Source: Christiangramia sp.
Lineage (GTDB): Bacteria > Bacteroidota > Bacteroidia > Flavobacteriales > Flavobacteriaceae
Direction: 5' to 3'
Assembly: GCF_029937855.1 (NCBI RefSeq)
Contig: NZ_JAPYPC010000017.1
Span: forward strand, 1 to 64,000
Length of the DNA stretch: 64,000 nucleotides
This document shows positions 9,721 to 17,500 of this stretch, in pieces. Made by a program: the position numbers and the translations under genes. How positions within the stretch are numbered: the first letter of the stretch is position 1; each line of letters opens with the position of its first letter. The notes beneath the pieces were generated by a model that made no database searches, was not told the DNA's origin, and worked only from the letters and a program-made list of their open reading frames with translations.

Positions 9721-11766
9721 ATGAGCGATTTTGTTAATAAGCTTTACAAAAATCAGGCGCTTTTTTATAAAGTTTTCCTGTTTGTGCTTACCTCAGTATT
9801 AATCGTTTACCTTCTTCCGAAAGGTGGTAAATTTAAATATGATATCCCAAAAGGGAAGCCCTGGCAATATGAGAATTTATATGCGCCTTTTGATTTTGCC
9901 ATTCTTAAGACAGATGAAGAGGTAGCTGCCGAAAAGCAGGATATCACCAAATCCCATATTCCTTATTACAATTTTGATTCAGAGAAACCCGGAGAGGTGA
10001 AGGAGGAGGCTTTAAATGAGGTTGAAAATGTATTTGCAGATACTACATTGAACGTTTATGAGACTATTATTGATGATTTTGTTGCAAAAACCGTTGATGA
10101 TATATATGAATTTGGATTATTGCAGGAAAGTAACCGGTTGAATGCAGATCAACTTGTTTATTTATTAAAAGGAAATGAAGCTTCTGAGGTTGCTTATAAA
10201 AGAATCTTAAAACAAAACCAGATCAGGGATTTTTTAAGTGATGAAATAGCTAATGCGGGATTTTCTTCTTTTAAAACCGAGTTGCTCGAAGTTTTTTTTA
10301 ATTCCGTAGAGCCCAATGTAACCTTTAACAATGAGCTTACTCAAAAAGAACTTGAAAGCAAACTCAATAATATTTCATATACACGCGGTATTATCGAACA
10401 GGGTAGTAGGATCATAGCCAAAGGCGAAGTTGTAGAAGGTAATAAATACAATATCCTGAGGTCCCTAAAAGCCGAATATGAGTCACAGGTATGGAGTCAG
10501 TCTAATTATAACTGGATCATAGTTGGTTACAGCACTTTAGTGGCGCTGGCTTTATTAATGCTGCTTCTCTTTATGAGAAAATATCGCATGAGTATTTTTG
10601 AGAATAATGTGAAAGTGACTTTCATTTTTTTCAATATTATCTTTATGTTAATGCTCACCACGCTGGCTGTAAACTTCAATATAGATTATGTGTATGTGGT
10701 CCCCCTGTGCATTCTACCCTTAACCTTAAAAGCATTCTTTGATGCCAGGCTTGGGCTCTTTACCCATGTTATTACCGTATTGCTTTTAGGTTTTATAGTC
10801 CCTAATAGTTATGAATACATGTTCCTGCAAATTATTGCGGGAATTGTAACTATACTTACGGTAAGCGAATTATATAAAAGGGCAAATCTCTTTATTTCGG
10901 TTGGGCAGATAACGTTGGTTTATATTATCGCCTATTTTGCCTTTACAGTGATTCAGGAAGGAAATATTGATGATATGAAGCCAGAAGTTTTCCTCACATT
11001 TTTGCTTGGAGGTTTGGCAACTTTATTTGTGCAACCTCTTATCTATGTTTATGAAAAAATCTTCGGAATGGTTAGCGATATGTCTTTGCTGGAACTTTCA
11101 GATACTAATTCCAGGCTATTAAAAGAATTAGCTGAAAAAGCTCCCGGAACTTTTCATCATAGCTTAAATGTTGCGAATCTGGCTGAAGCTGCTGCCAATG
11201 AAATTAATGCAAACGCCATGCTAGCCAGGGTAGGAGCGCTATATCATGATATAGGTAAAATGCATAATCCAACTTATTTTACAGAGAATCAAACGACTTC
11301 TGTAAACTCTCACGATGAATTATCGCCAAGGGAAAGTGCCCAGATAATTATAGAGCATGTGATTAAAGGGATAGAAATTGCTAAAAAGAACAATCTGCCA
11401 GACAGGGTAATAGATTTTATTAGAACGCATCACGGCACCAGTACGGTTTACTATTTTTACATGAAAGAAAAGGAAGCCAATGAAAATACCTCTTCCGAAG
11501 ATTTTAGATATCCGGGACCTATTCCTTTTAGTAAGGAAACTGCTATTTTAATGATGTGCGATAGTGTGGAGGCTGCTAGTAAAAGCCTCAAGGAACCTAC
11601 GGCAGTACTTATAGATAATTTTGTGGAGAAGATCATTGATAAACAAATGGAGGAAGGTCAATTCTTAAACTCCAATATTACCTTTAAAGAAATACAGATG
11701 GTAAAGAAAATCCTTAAGCGTAAACTCAAGAATATTTACCATCTGCGTATAGAATATCCGGAATAA
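9721..11766 (+). CDS. 7TM-HD family phosphodiesterase (PgpH-like)
   Basis: An inner-membrane protein of 681 residues. It has an N-terminal membrane anchor (FLFVLTSVLIVYLLP), an extracytoplasmic 7TMR-HDED-like domain up to about residue 255, then about seven transmembrane helices (255-455) and a cytoplasmic HD domain. Metal-site motifs are HHSLNVANLAEAA, LYHDIGK (H509, D510), ELSPRESAQIIIEHV and FIRTHHGTS. The family is known from PgpH, which degrades cyclic di-AMP in Firmicutes; that this copy does the same is inference. The gene is monocistronic, with a good -7 box upstream, and converges on a Gre-like gene 2 bases away. Confidence 0.9.
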   Translation: MSDFVNKLYKNQALFYKVFLFVLTSVLIVYLLPKGGKFKYDIPKGKPWQYENLYAPFDFAILKTDEEVAAEKQDITKSHIPYYNFDSEKPGEVKEEALNEVENVFADTTLNVYETIIDDFVAKTVDDIYEFGLLQESNRLNADQLVYLLKGNEASEVAYKRILKQNQIRDFLSDEIANAGFSSFKTELLEVFFNSVEPNVTFNNELTQKELESKLNNISYTRGIIEQGSRIIAKGEVVEGNKYNILRSLKAEYESQVWSQSNYNWIIVGYSTLVALALLMLLLFMRKYRMSIFENNVKVTFIFFNIIFMLMLTTLAVNFNIDYVYVVPLCILPLTLKAFFDARLGLFTHVITVLLLGFIVPNSYEYMFLQIIAGIVTILTVSELYKRANLFISVGQITLVYIIAYFAFTVIQEGNIDDMKPEVFLTFLLGGLATLFVQPLIYVYEKIFGMVSDMSLLELSDTNSRLLKELAEKAPGTFHHSLNVANLAEAAANEINANAMLARVGALYHDIGKMHNPTYFTENQTTSVNSHDELSPRESAQIIIEHVIKGIEIAKKNNLPDRVIDFIRTHHGTSTVYYFYMKEKEANENTSSEDFRYPGPIPFSKETAILMMCDSVEAASKSLKEPTAVLIDNFVEKIIDKQMEEGQFLNSNITFKEIQMVKKILKRKLKNIYHLRIEYPE

Positions 11767-11768
11767 AA

Positions 11769-12221
11769 TTAATGCACATTGAGTATTTTATGCTCTTTAT
11801 CATTAAAAGAAAAGCTTTCCCCTGATTTTTTTCCTTTCATTTCCTGATATATTGGTGCATCTGTGGAAATAGCGTATACTGTACTTCCTTCCTCCAGCGT
11901 AATTTTCCCTAGTGCAGCAGATATAAAATAGTAATTTTCAGAAGTCTCTACAACACTTCCAAAATCAATTTGCTCTGTGTAGTGCTTTTTATCTATTCGA
12001 TTAAGTTTTTCTTTCATTTTTCGTGAATGATCCAGGTATTCGGCATATTTTTCAAAATCCCCCAGTAGCTGGCCTTTGCTGTCATCTTCATCATAATCTG
12101 TATGGGCGTCATTATTTTCCATGGATTCTTTTATCTGGTCCATTTCATTTTGATACTTCTCAATTTGCCTGTTTACTGTATCCAGGCATTTATAGAATAA
12201 TTCCTCTTTATTTGTTACCAT
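11769..12221 (-). CDS. GreA/GreB-like C-terminal domain protein
   Basis: A 150-residue soluble protein. Residues 1-75 are a charged helical hairpin (YKCLDTVNRQIEKYQNEM, then an acidic patch with DYDEDDSKGQLL). The rest resembles the C-terminal FKBP-like domain of Gre transcript-cleavage factors (IDFGSVVETSENYYFISAALGKI, then GESFSFNDKEHKILNV). It is probably an RNA-polymerase secondary-channel binding protein of the Gre-like group, smaller and more divergent than GreA. A second member of the group is at 52514-53014. It stops 2 bases past the stop of the convergent HD gene. Confidence 0.7.
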   Translation of the reverse strand: MVTNKEELFYKCLDTVNRQIEKYQNEMDQIKESMENNDAHTDYDEDDSKGQLLGDFEKYAEYLDHSRKMKEKLNRIDKKHYTEQIDFGSVVETSENYYFISAALGKITLEEGSTVYAISTDAPIYQEMKGKKSGESFSFNDKEHKILNVH

Positions 12222-12334
12222 TTTTTATAAATTTCTTGTTTGAAATTAAAATTAGTCAAGCTTTACTTGCTTACCGAAGTTTTAGCAAATATTTAATACC
12301 TTGTTTTTATTAGTCTGAAACCTTATAATCATAC

Positions 12335-12384
12335 AATATAAGCCTAAAAGCTTATATTTATAAATTATAAGCTTGTAAGCTTAT
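12335..12384. promoter_or_regulatory. Twin palindromes, putative operator of the SatD-like gene
   Basis: There are two dyads with a common core. The first is AATATAAGC-N6-GCTTATATT at 12335-12358, with perfect 9-base arms. The second is ATAAGC-N6-GCTTAT at 12367-12384, with perfect 6-base arms. Their centres are 29 bases apart, and the right one covers the position where a -33 promoter element would be. A regulator with a helix-turn-helix domain is encoded directly downstream, so autoregulation is the simplest reading. The arms are read from the sequence; the regulatory role is inference. Confidence 0.6.
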
Positions 12385-12390
12385 TTTTTA

Positions 12391-12398
12391 TATATTTG
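12391..12398 (+). promoter_or_regulatory. Bacteroidetes -7 promoter element TATATTTG, possibly leaderless transcript
   Basis: A perfect TAnnTTTG lies only 4 bases before the ATG at 12403. With the usual distance to the start site, the mRNA would begin at or within a base or two of the start codon, giving a leaderless message. The -33 position falls inside the right-hand palindrome. Confidence 0.55.
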
Positions 12399-12402
12399 TT
12401 TT

Positions 12403-13074
12403 ATGGTAGCAGTAATTTCAGCCGATCTTTTGTCTTCTTCCAGGTATTCAAAGGCATTATTAGAAAAAGTGATTTCAAGCCTGAACATGGAATTTAAAGC
12501 TTTAGAAAAACATTCTAAATACGACCTGGGATTTAAAATTTTTAGAGGCGATAGTTTCCAGGGAATGCTTAAAGACCCTGGCTTATCTTTAAAAGTGGCA
12601 ATTCAATTAAAAACAGCCATCAACAAAATTCATTTACACGACGAAGAGCGAAATAAAGCTTTTAAAAAAGAAGCCGATCTTCGATTAGCCATAGGAGTTG
12701 GCACTTACGATTTTAAGCGGGATTCTATTTCAGAATCCAATGGCCAGGCTTTTCAATTTTCAGGGCGAACCCTTGATGAGATGAAAAAAGAAAATCGTAA
12801 ACTCCAAATAAAAACACCTATAGAAAATATCAATAACGAGTTCAATACATCATTGTTCTTATTTGATGCAATATCTGATAAATGGAGCACAGCTTCCGCT
12901 GAAGTTATTTATTATCTTCTGAAAGGATTCATCGAGACTGAAATTGCTTCAGAACTTGGAATAAGCCAGTCAGCCGTAAATCAAAGAAAAAAAGCAGCGG
13001 GATGGGATGCAATCCAGATGTTGTTAACTCGTTATGAATCGGTAATTAAAGAACATTTCTTGGATGGAGAATAG
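12403..13074 (+). CDS. SatD-family protein with C-terminal helix-turn-helix
   Basis: A 223-residue protein that I assign to the SatD family from overall pattern and from its DUF3307 neighbour. Residues 1-150 look like a nucleotide-cyclase/GGDEF-type alpha/beta fold. They run VAVISADLLSSSRY at the N terminus, then FKIFRGDSFQGML (an acidic turn like the GD[E/S]F of cyclases), then LRLAIGVGTYDF, then FSGRTLDEMKKENR. The last 70 residues hold a helix-turn-helix (IETEIASELGISQSAVNQRKKAAG). The start at 12403 keeps the conserved N-terminal strand. The gene overlaps the DUF3307 gene by 11 bases, so the two are translationally coupled. Whether it makes or senses a nucleotide, or is only a DNA-binding regulator, is unknown. 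Confidence 0.75.
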   Translation: MVAVISADLLSSSRYSKALLEKVISSLNMEFKALEKHSKYDLGFKIFRGDSFQGMLKDPGLSLKVAIQLKTAINKIHLHDEERNKAFKKEADLRLAIGVGTYDFKRDSISESNGQAFQFSGRTLDEMKKENRKLQIKTPIENINNEFNTSLFLFDAISDKWSTASAEVIYYLLKGFIETEIASELGISQSAVNQRKKAAGWDAIQMLLTRYESVIKEHFLDGE

Positions 13075-13795
13075 CACGCTCATACTTTTACAATTGTTAT
13101 TAGCACATATAGTTACAGATTTTGTAATTCAACCCACAAAATGGGTAAATCATAAAAGAAAATATAAAGGGAAATCAAAATTTCTCTATCTGCACGCCTT
13201 TATTGCCGGTTTCCTCACATTTTTATTCCTTTCGGAATTGAAGTGGTGGTATATAGCTGTTTTTATTGGAATAACGCATTTTCTAATAGATCTTTGGAAA
13301 TTACAATTTAAGAAAGATAACCTTAAAATGTTTGTTTCAGATCAATTACTTCATCTCCTGTTTATTCTGCTTGCGTGGTTATTTTTAATAGCTGGTTTTC
13401 AGAAAGTTCTTCCCTTTATTTCAAATTTAATTTCTTCGGAAACCATTCTGGCACTGGTCATAGGTTACCTAATCATTATTTTTCCTACAGGGTTTCTTAT
13501 AGGCAAGGCTACAAAAAGATGGCAAAATGAAGTACAGGACGATCTGAAAAAAAATAGTCTGGATGCTGCCGGGAGGTATATTGGTATTTTTGAAAGAATT
13601 TTAGTTTTAACCTTTATTTTAACCACTAATTTTTCAGCAATAGGTTTTCTTATTGCCGCAAAATCCATACTTCGTTTTAGCGATAAATCTGAAACAGGAG
13701 CTAGAAAACAAACCGAATATGTACTCATAGGAACCCTGATGAGTTTCACAATTACAATTATGATAGGTTTTCTAGTACGCCATATGGCTTTCTAA
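13064..13795 (+). CDS. DUF3307 family integral membrane protein
   Basis: A 243-residue polytopic inner-membrane protein with about six hydrophobic helices. The N terminus has the family signature LLLAHIVTDFVIQPTKWVNHKR, followed by YLHAFIAGFLTFLFL and ITHFLIDLWKLQF. These His/Asp residues inside or next to membrane helices are typical of DUF3307. A C-terminal helical pair follows (AAGRYIGIFERILVLTFIL). No biochemical function is known for the family. The start overlaps the end of the SatD-like gene by 11 bases, which argues for a two-component unit of soluble sensor or regulator plus membrane partner. Its last 24 bases overlap the 3' end of the convergent gene. Confidence 0.82.
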   Translation: MENSTLILLQLLLAHIVTDFVIQPTKWVNHKRKYKGKSKFLYLHAFIAGFLTFLFLSELKWWYIAVFIGITHFLIDLWKLQFKKDNLKMFVSDQLLHLLFILLAWLFLIAGFQKVLPFISNLISSETILALVIGYLIIIFPTGFLIGKATKRWQNEVQDDLKKNSLDAAGRYIGIFERILVLTFILTTNFSAIGFLIAAKSILRFSDKSETGARKQTEYVLIGTLMSFTITIMIGFLVRHMAF

Positions 13796-14179
13796 AAGCT
13801 GGATGTTGCTTTGTATTCTTTCTTTTACAATATTCATCATTCTTTTATTCAGGGCAGAAGAATTTTTGATGTATCTGTCATATTCCGCTAAGGTAAACTG
13901 GCCAATAATCACTCCCTTTAGACTATTCCTGAATTTGATATCCCTTTGAATGGCATTTTCTATATACTCAAACCTTTTCTCCAGTTTAAGTTCATAGAAC
14001 TTATTCTTATGCTTAGTAATATAATTCCTAAACATAGCCAATAACAGTTCATCCTGTAATTTGGCCACAGGGCGAAGGGTTTCATTTTGAAACCTTTCAT
14101 CTAAACTCATGTTTGTGCTAATTTTTGCTGAAGGGATCTCAGGCCTTAAACCCATTAGGTTAATATCTCTCGTATTCAT
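13772..14179 (-). CDS. Conserved hypothetical helical protein
   Basis: A 135-residue soluble, largely helical protein that I do not recognise with confidence. It begins MNTRDINLMGLRPEIPSA, followed by a helical block ERFQNETLRPVAKLQDELLL, then IENAIQRDIKFRNSLKG, IIGQFTLAEYDRYIKN and a C-terminal helix. There is no signal peptide, Cys cluster or nucleotide-binding motif. Similar flavobacterial proteins carry unreliable names in annotations. It converges on the DUF3307 gene with a 24-base overlap, and its ATG at 14179 faces the aldehyde dehydrogenase gene. Confidence 0.6.
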   Translation of the reverse strand: MNTRDINLMGLRPEIPSAKISTNMSLDERFQNETLRPVAKLQDELLLAMFRNYITKHKNKFYELKLEKRFEYIENAIQRDIKFRNSLKGVIIGQFTLAEYDRYIKNSSALNKRMMNIVKERIQSNIQLLESHMAY

Positions 14180-14291
14180 GGCAGGTAATGTTTCTTAAAT
14201 ATAATTATTAAAATAACTGCATTTACTATGCCGCTATGAGACTTGTAAACGGTTTATAAACAATAGGAGTTAAATATGTCTTAATCGTCTG

Positions 14292-14320
14292 TTGTTCTTG
14301 TATTCATCTTATTATATTTA
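14292..14320 (+). promoter_or_regulatory. Probable promoter of the aldehyde dehydrogenase operon
   Basis: TTG at 14292-14294 is followed after 18 bases by TATATTTA at 14313-14320, one mismatch from TAnnTTTG. The expected transcription start is about 18 bases before the ATG at 14344. Confidence 0.4.
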
Positions 14321-14343
14321 AAAGAAAAGCTAATTAACATAGT

Positions 14344-15705
14344 ATGATAGAATCAAAAAATCCATATACAGGAGAAGTCCTTGAAAAATTTAAGGAGCTT
14401 ACCAAGACAGAAATCGATGACGCACTGGATAAGGCAGATTCCAGGTTTAAAAATTGGAGAAAAACCAGCTTTAAAGAAAGAGCTGATTTAATGAACAATG
14501 CGGCTGCCGAATTAAAAAAAAATAAACAGGAATACGCCAGGGATATGAGTCTGGAAATGGGAAAACCCATAACTCAGGCTATTGCAGAAATAGAAAAATG
14601 TGCGTGGGCATGTGAATATTATGCTAAAAATGCTGAAAAACATTTATCTCGAAAAAATATAAAAACCGATGCTGCTAAAAGTTATGTGAACTATGAGCCT
14701 ATAGGCGTAGTTCTGGCTATTATGCCCTGGAATTATCCATTCTGGCAAGTATTTAGGTTTGCAGCTCCTGCTTTAATGGCTGGTAACATTGGAGTTTTGA
14801 AGCACGCCAGCAATGTGATGCGCTCTGCAAATAATATTCAGAAAGTCTTTCAAAGAGCCGGTTTCCCAGAAGGCTGCTTTCAAAATCTTGTGTTGGGGAG
14901 CAGTAAAATAGAAGATATCATTAAGGATCCACGAATAAAAGCCGTGACTTTAACCGGAAGCAAACCTGCTGGTGCTGCTGTAGCTTCTACGGCAGGCGGA
15001 GAAATTAAAAAATCTGTTCTAGAGTTAGGCGGAAGTAATGCGCTGGTAATATTTAAAGATGCTGATATTGCTAAAAGTGTAAGTACCTGTGTTCAGGCAA
15101 GATTTCAAAATACAGGACAGAGCTGTATCGCAGGAAAAAGACTTATTATCCACGATAGCATAGTGGATGAGTTTATGGAAGAATTCGTAAAACAGGTTCG
15201 CGAATTAAAAAGCGGAGATCCCTTAGATGAAGAAACTTTTATAGGCACCCTTGCCAGGGAAGACCTGGCTGTAGATCTTGAAAAACAAATTCAGGATTCG
15301 GTGAAGGCAGGAGCAGAGATCATCCTGGGAGGGAAAAGGAACCGTGCTTATTTAGAACCAACTATCCTCAATGGGGTAACTCCGGAAATGAGCATGTTCA
15401 AAGAAGAAACTTTTGGCCCTGCCATTGGCGTTACTACCTTTCATGAGGATAAAGAAGCCATAGAACTGGTTAATATTTCAGATTTTGGACTGGGTGTTTC
15501 CATATTCACTAAAGACATGGACTTTGCAGAAAAGATAGTGCCTGAATTTGAGGACGGGGCTGTATTTGTAAACGAACTCGTGAAAAGCGATCCGAGGCTT
15601 CCTTTTGGCGGTACCAAAACTTCAGGTTACGGTAGGGAGCTTTCTGAAGATGGAATTCAGGAATTCGTGAATAAGAAAACCGTTTATTTTAAATACAATA
15701 AATGA
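14344..15705 (+). CDS. NAD(P)-dependent aldehyde dehydrogenase, succinate-semialdehyde type
   Basis: A 453-residue cytoplasmic enzyme of the aldehyde dehydrogenase superfamily, probably oxidising succinate semialdehyde to succinate. Motifs in order are IMPWNYPFWQVFRFAAPAL in the cofactor domain, VTLTGSKPAG, the general-base Glu in VLELGGSNA, the nucleophile in QNTGQSCIAGKR, and the C-terminal LPFGGTKTSGYGRELSEDGI. The short length and the start SKNPYTGEVLEKF fit the YneI/Sad-like subfamily rather than GabD. The stop overlaps the next start as ATGA, so it is the first gene of an operon with a DUF72 protein and a NUDIX hydrolase. Substrate is inferred from the subfamily only. Confidence 0.85.
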   Translation: MIESKNPYTGEVLEKFKELTKTEIDDALDKADSRFKNWRKTSFKERADLMNNAAAELKKNKQEYARDMSLEMGKPITQAIAEIEKCAWACEYYAKNAEKHLSRKNIKTDAAKSYVNYEPIGVVLAIMPWNYPFWQVFRFAAPALMAGNIGVLKHASNVMRSANNIQKVFQRAGFPEGCFQNLVLGSSKIEDIIKDPRIKAVTLTGSKPAGAAVASTAGGEIKKSVLELGGSNALVIFKDADIAKSVSTCVQARFQNTGQSCIAGKRLIIHDSIVDEFMEEFVKQVRELKSGDPLDEETFIGTLAREDLAVDLEKQIQDSVKAGAEIILGGKRNRAYLEPTILNGVTPEMSMFKEETFGPAIGVTTFHEDKEAIELVNISDFGLGVSIFTKDMDFAEKIVPEFEDGAVFVNELVKSDPRLPFGGTKTSGYGRELSEDGIQEFVNKKTVYFKYNK

Positions 15706-16574
15706 AATTTGGAAAAGTTGAGGATCCCGGAAGTATTGATTTTACCCTGCCACCCACGCATATACAAACTAAAGAAATACTCAACTCATTTAAAGATTCC
15801 AGTTTTGAGGATGTAAGAATTGGCTGTGCGAAATGGAACAAGGCAGATCTAAAGAATTTTTACCCAAGGGGAACTAAAGATGAACTGGAATATTATTCCA
15901 CACAATTTAATTCAATTGAATTGAATGCTTCTTTTTATAGAATGTTTCCCGAAGAGCAATTTGCAAAATGGGCGTCTAAAGCAGCTGAAGATTTTAAGTT
16001 TTTTCCAAAGGTCCCAAGGCTCATTAGTCATATTAAAAGGCTAAATGAAACTGAGGTAATTACCGATGATTTTGTGAAGAATATATTGCCTTTGAAAGAG
16101 AAGATGGGAATGGTATTTCTTCAACTTCGTGATGATTTTGGCCCTAAAAATATAGACAGGCTTGAAAAATTCTTTAAACACTGGCCAAAGGAAATTCCTC
16201 TGGCAGCTGAATTCCGTCATGCCGGGTGGTATCAGGATTCTAAAGTTGCAGATACATTGAACGAACTTATGGAGGAGCATGGAATAACTCATGTAATTAC
16301 CGATTCTGCCGGTAGAAGGGACCTGCTCCATATGAGATTAACTACCGGTTCCGCTTTTATTCGTTATAACGGGGCTAACCATCAGAGTGATTATGATCGT
16401 TTAGACGAGTGGTTAGAACGAATTGATGAATGGTATAAGATGTGCCTTAAAAATCTATATTTTTTCGTTCATCAAAATGTGGAAGAGGCATCACCATTAT
16501 TATCGGCATATTTTATTGAAAAGTTCAATAAAAGATTTAATACCGGAATTAAGATTCCAGAAACATTAAACTAA
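15702..16574 (+). CDS. DUF72 domain protein
   Basis: A 290-residue DUF72 (YecE-like, TIM-barrel) protein of unknown activity. Family marks are IGCAKWNKADLKNFYPRG, then YYSTQFNSIELNASFYR, FKFFPKVPRLISHIKRL, GMVFLQLRDDFGP, and IPLAAEFRHAGWY near the middle, with an HVITDSAGR segment later. It overlaps the upstream aldehyde dehydrogenase by 4 bases and the NUDIX gene starts one base after its stop, so all three are almost certainly one transcript. The context (aldehyde oxidation, NUDIX clean-up) suggests housekeeping or stress metabolism but does not define a substrate. Confidence 0.88.
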   Translation: MKFGKVEDPGSIDFTLPPTHIQTKEILNSFKDSSFEDVRIGCAKWNKADLKNFYPRGTKDELEYYSTQFNSIELNASFYRMFPEEQFAKWASKAAEDFKFFPKVPRLISHIKRLNETEVITDDFVKNILPLKEKMGMVFLQLRDDFGPKNIDRLEKFFKHWPKEIPLAAEFRHAGWYQDSKVADTLNELMEEHGITHVITDSAGRRDLLHMRLTTGSAFIRYNGANHQSDYDRLDEWLERIDEWYKMCLKNLYFFVHQNVEEASPLLSAYFIEKFNKRFNTGIKIPETLN

Positions 16575-16575
16575 T

Positions 16576-16992
16576 ATGGCACAAAATATATCTGTTACAG
16601 TTGATAGTGTTGTTTTCTGTAAAGCAAACAACCAATTTAAAGTACTGCTAATTCAGCGAAAAAATGATCCATTCAAAGATCAATGGGCGTTGCCCGGGGG
16701 ATTTGTGAATGAAGATGAGAATTTAGAAACTGCGGCGAAAAGAGAATTACAGGAGGAAACCGGCGTAAAAGTAGAGTCCATGCAGCAGGTGCAGGCGTTT
16801 GGTGAACCGGGAAGAGATCCCAGGGGACGAATGATCTCTATTGCCTTCTTAAGTAGAATATTCTGCGAAGAACAATTAAAACCTTCAGATGACGCTAAAG
16901 ATGCACAATGGTTCGCAATTGAAAAATTGCATACGATGAAACTCGCTTTTGATCATGATGAAATTATCAATGTAGCACAACAGTTTCTGTAA
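16576..16992 (+). CDS. NUDIX hydrolase
   Basis: A 138-residue pyrophosphohydrolase. The NUDIX box is intact (G-x5-E-x7-RELQEETG starting at GGFVNEDE), so it should bind Mg and cleave a nucleoside diphosphate linked to another moiety. The start VTVDSVVFCKANNQFKVLLIQR and the DPRGRMISIAFLSR segment resemble the ADP-ribose/ADP-sugar or NrtR-like NUDIX group, but the winged-helix part of NrtR is absent. It is the third gene of the aldehyde dehydrogenase operon. The exact substrate is not predictable from the sequence. Confidence 0.9.
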   Translation: MAQNISVTVDSVVFCKANNQFKVLLIQRKNDPFKDQWALPGGFVNEDENLETAAKRELQEETGVKVESMQQVQAFGEPGRDPRGRMISIAFLSRIFCEEQLKPSDDAKDAQWFAIEKLHTMKLAFDHDEIINVAQQFL

Positions 16993-17109
16993 TTATATCT
17001 TTTTAAAATTCATTAATCAGCAAATTTTTTATTTCATTTTGTGAATTAGGTAAATCTATAGCGATCCCTTTAATTACTCACTTATTCTGATTAATTTCAA
17101 AATAAAAAC

Positions 17110-17496
17110 ATGAGATTTCATACCCGAAAATGGATAAAACCAGAGGATCTTAATCCTAATGGAACATTATTTGGCGGACGCTTACTGGAGTGGATAGATG
17201 AAGAATGCGCTCTATACAGTATCGTTCAGCTTGAAAACCCGAAGACGGTTACCAAGTATATGAGCGAAATTGATTTCAGAAGTTCTGCACACCAGGGTGA
17301 TATCATTGAAATAGGTATAGAAGTTCTAAAGTTTGGAACGGCGTCGTTAACCTTAAAATGTGAAGTTCGGAATAAAATGACCAGAGAAAGCATCATCACG
17401 GTAGATAAAATAGTAATGGTTGCTCTGGATGAAGCTGGAAAACCCAAGCCTCATGGTAAAACTGAAATCGAGTTCGTCAAAGACCGATTGAAATAA
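17110..17496 (+). CDS. Acyl-CoA thioesterase, hotdog fold (YciA/BFIT-like)
   Basis: A 128-residue single-hotdog thioesterase that would hydrolyse acyl-CoA in the cytoplasm. The family segment NPNGTLFGGRLLEWIDEECAL is present, with the catalytic Asp/Glu region and the Gly-Gly turn. EIDFRSSAHQGDIIEIGIEV and LTLKCEVRNKMTRESIITV follow. It lies 117 bases after the NUDIX gene, so it may be separately transcribed, and it converges on a MscS gene with only 4 bases between the stops. Chain-length preference is unknown. Confidence 0.87.
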   Translation: MRFHTRKWIKPEDLNPNGTLFGGRLLEWIDEECALYSIVQLENPKTVTKYMSEIDFRSSAHQGDIIEIGIEVLKFGTASLTLKCEVRNKMTRESIITVDKIVMVALDEAGKPKPHGKTEIEFVKDRLK

Positions 17497-17500
17497 GCTC

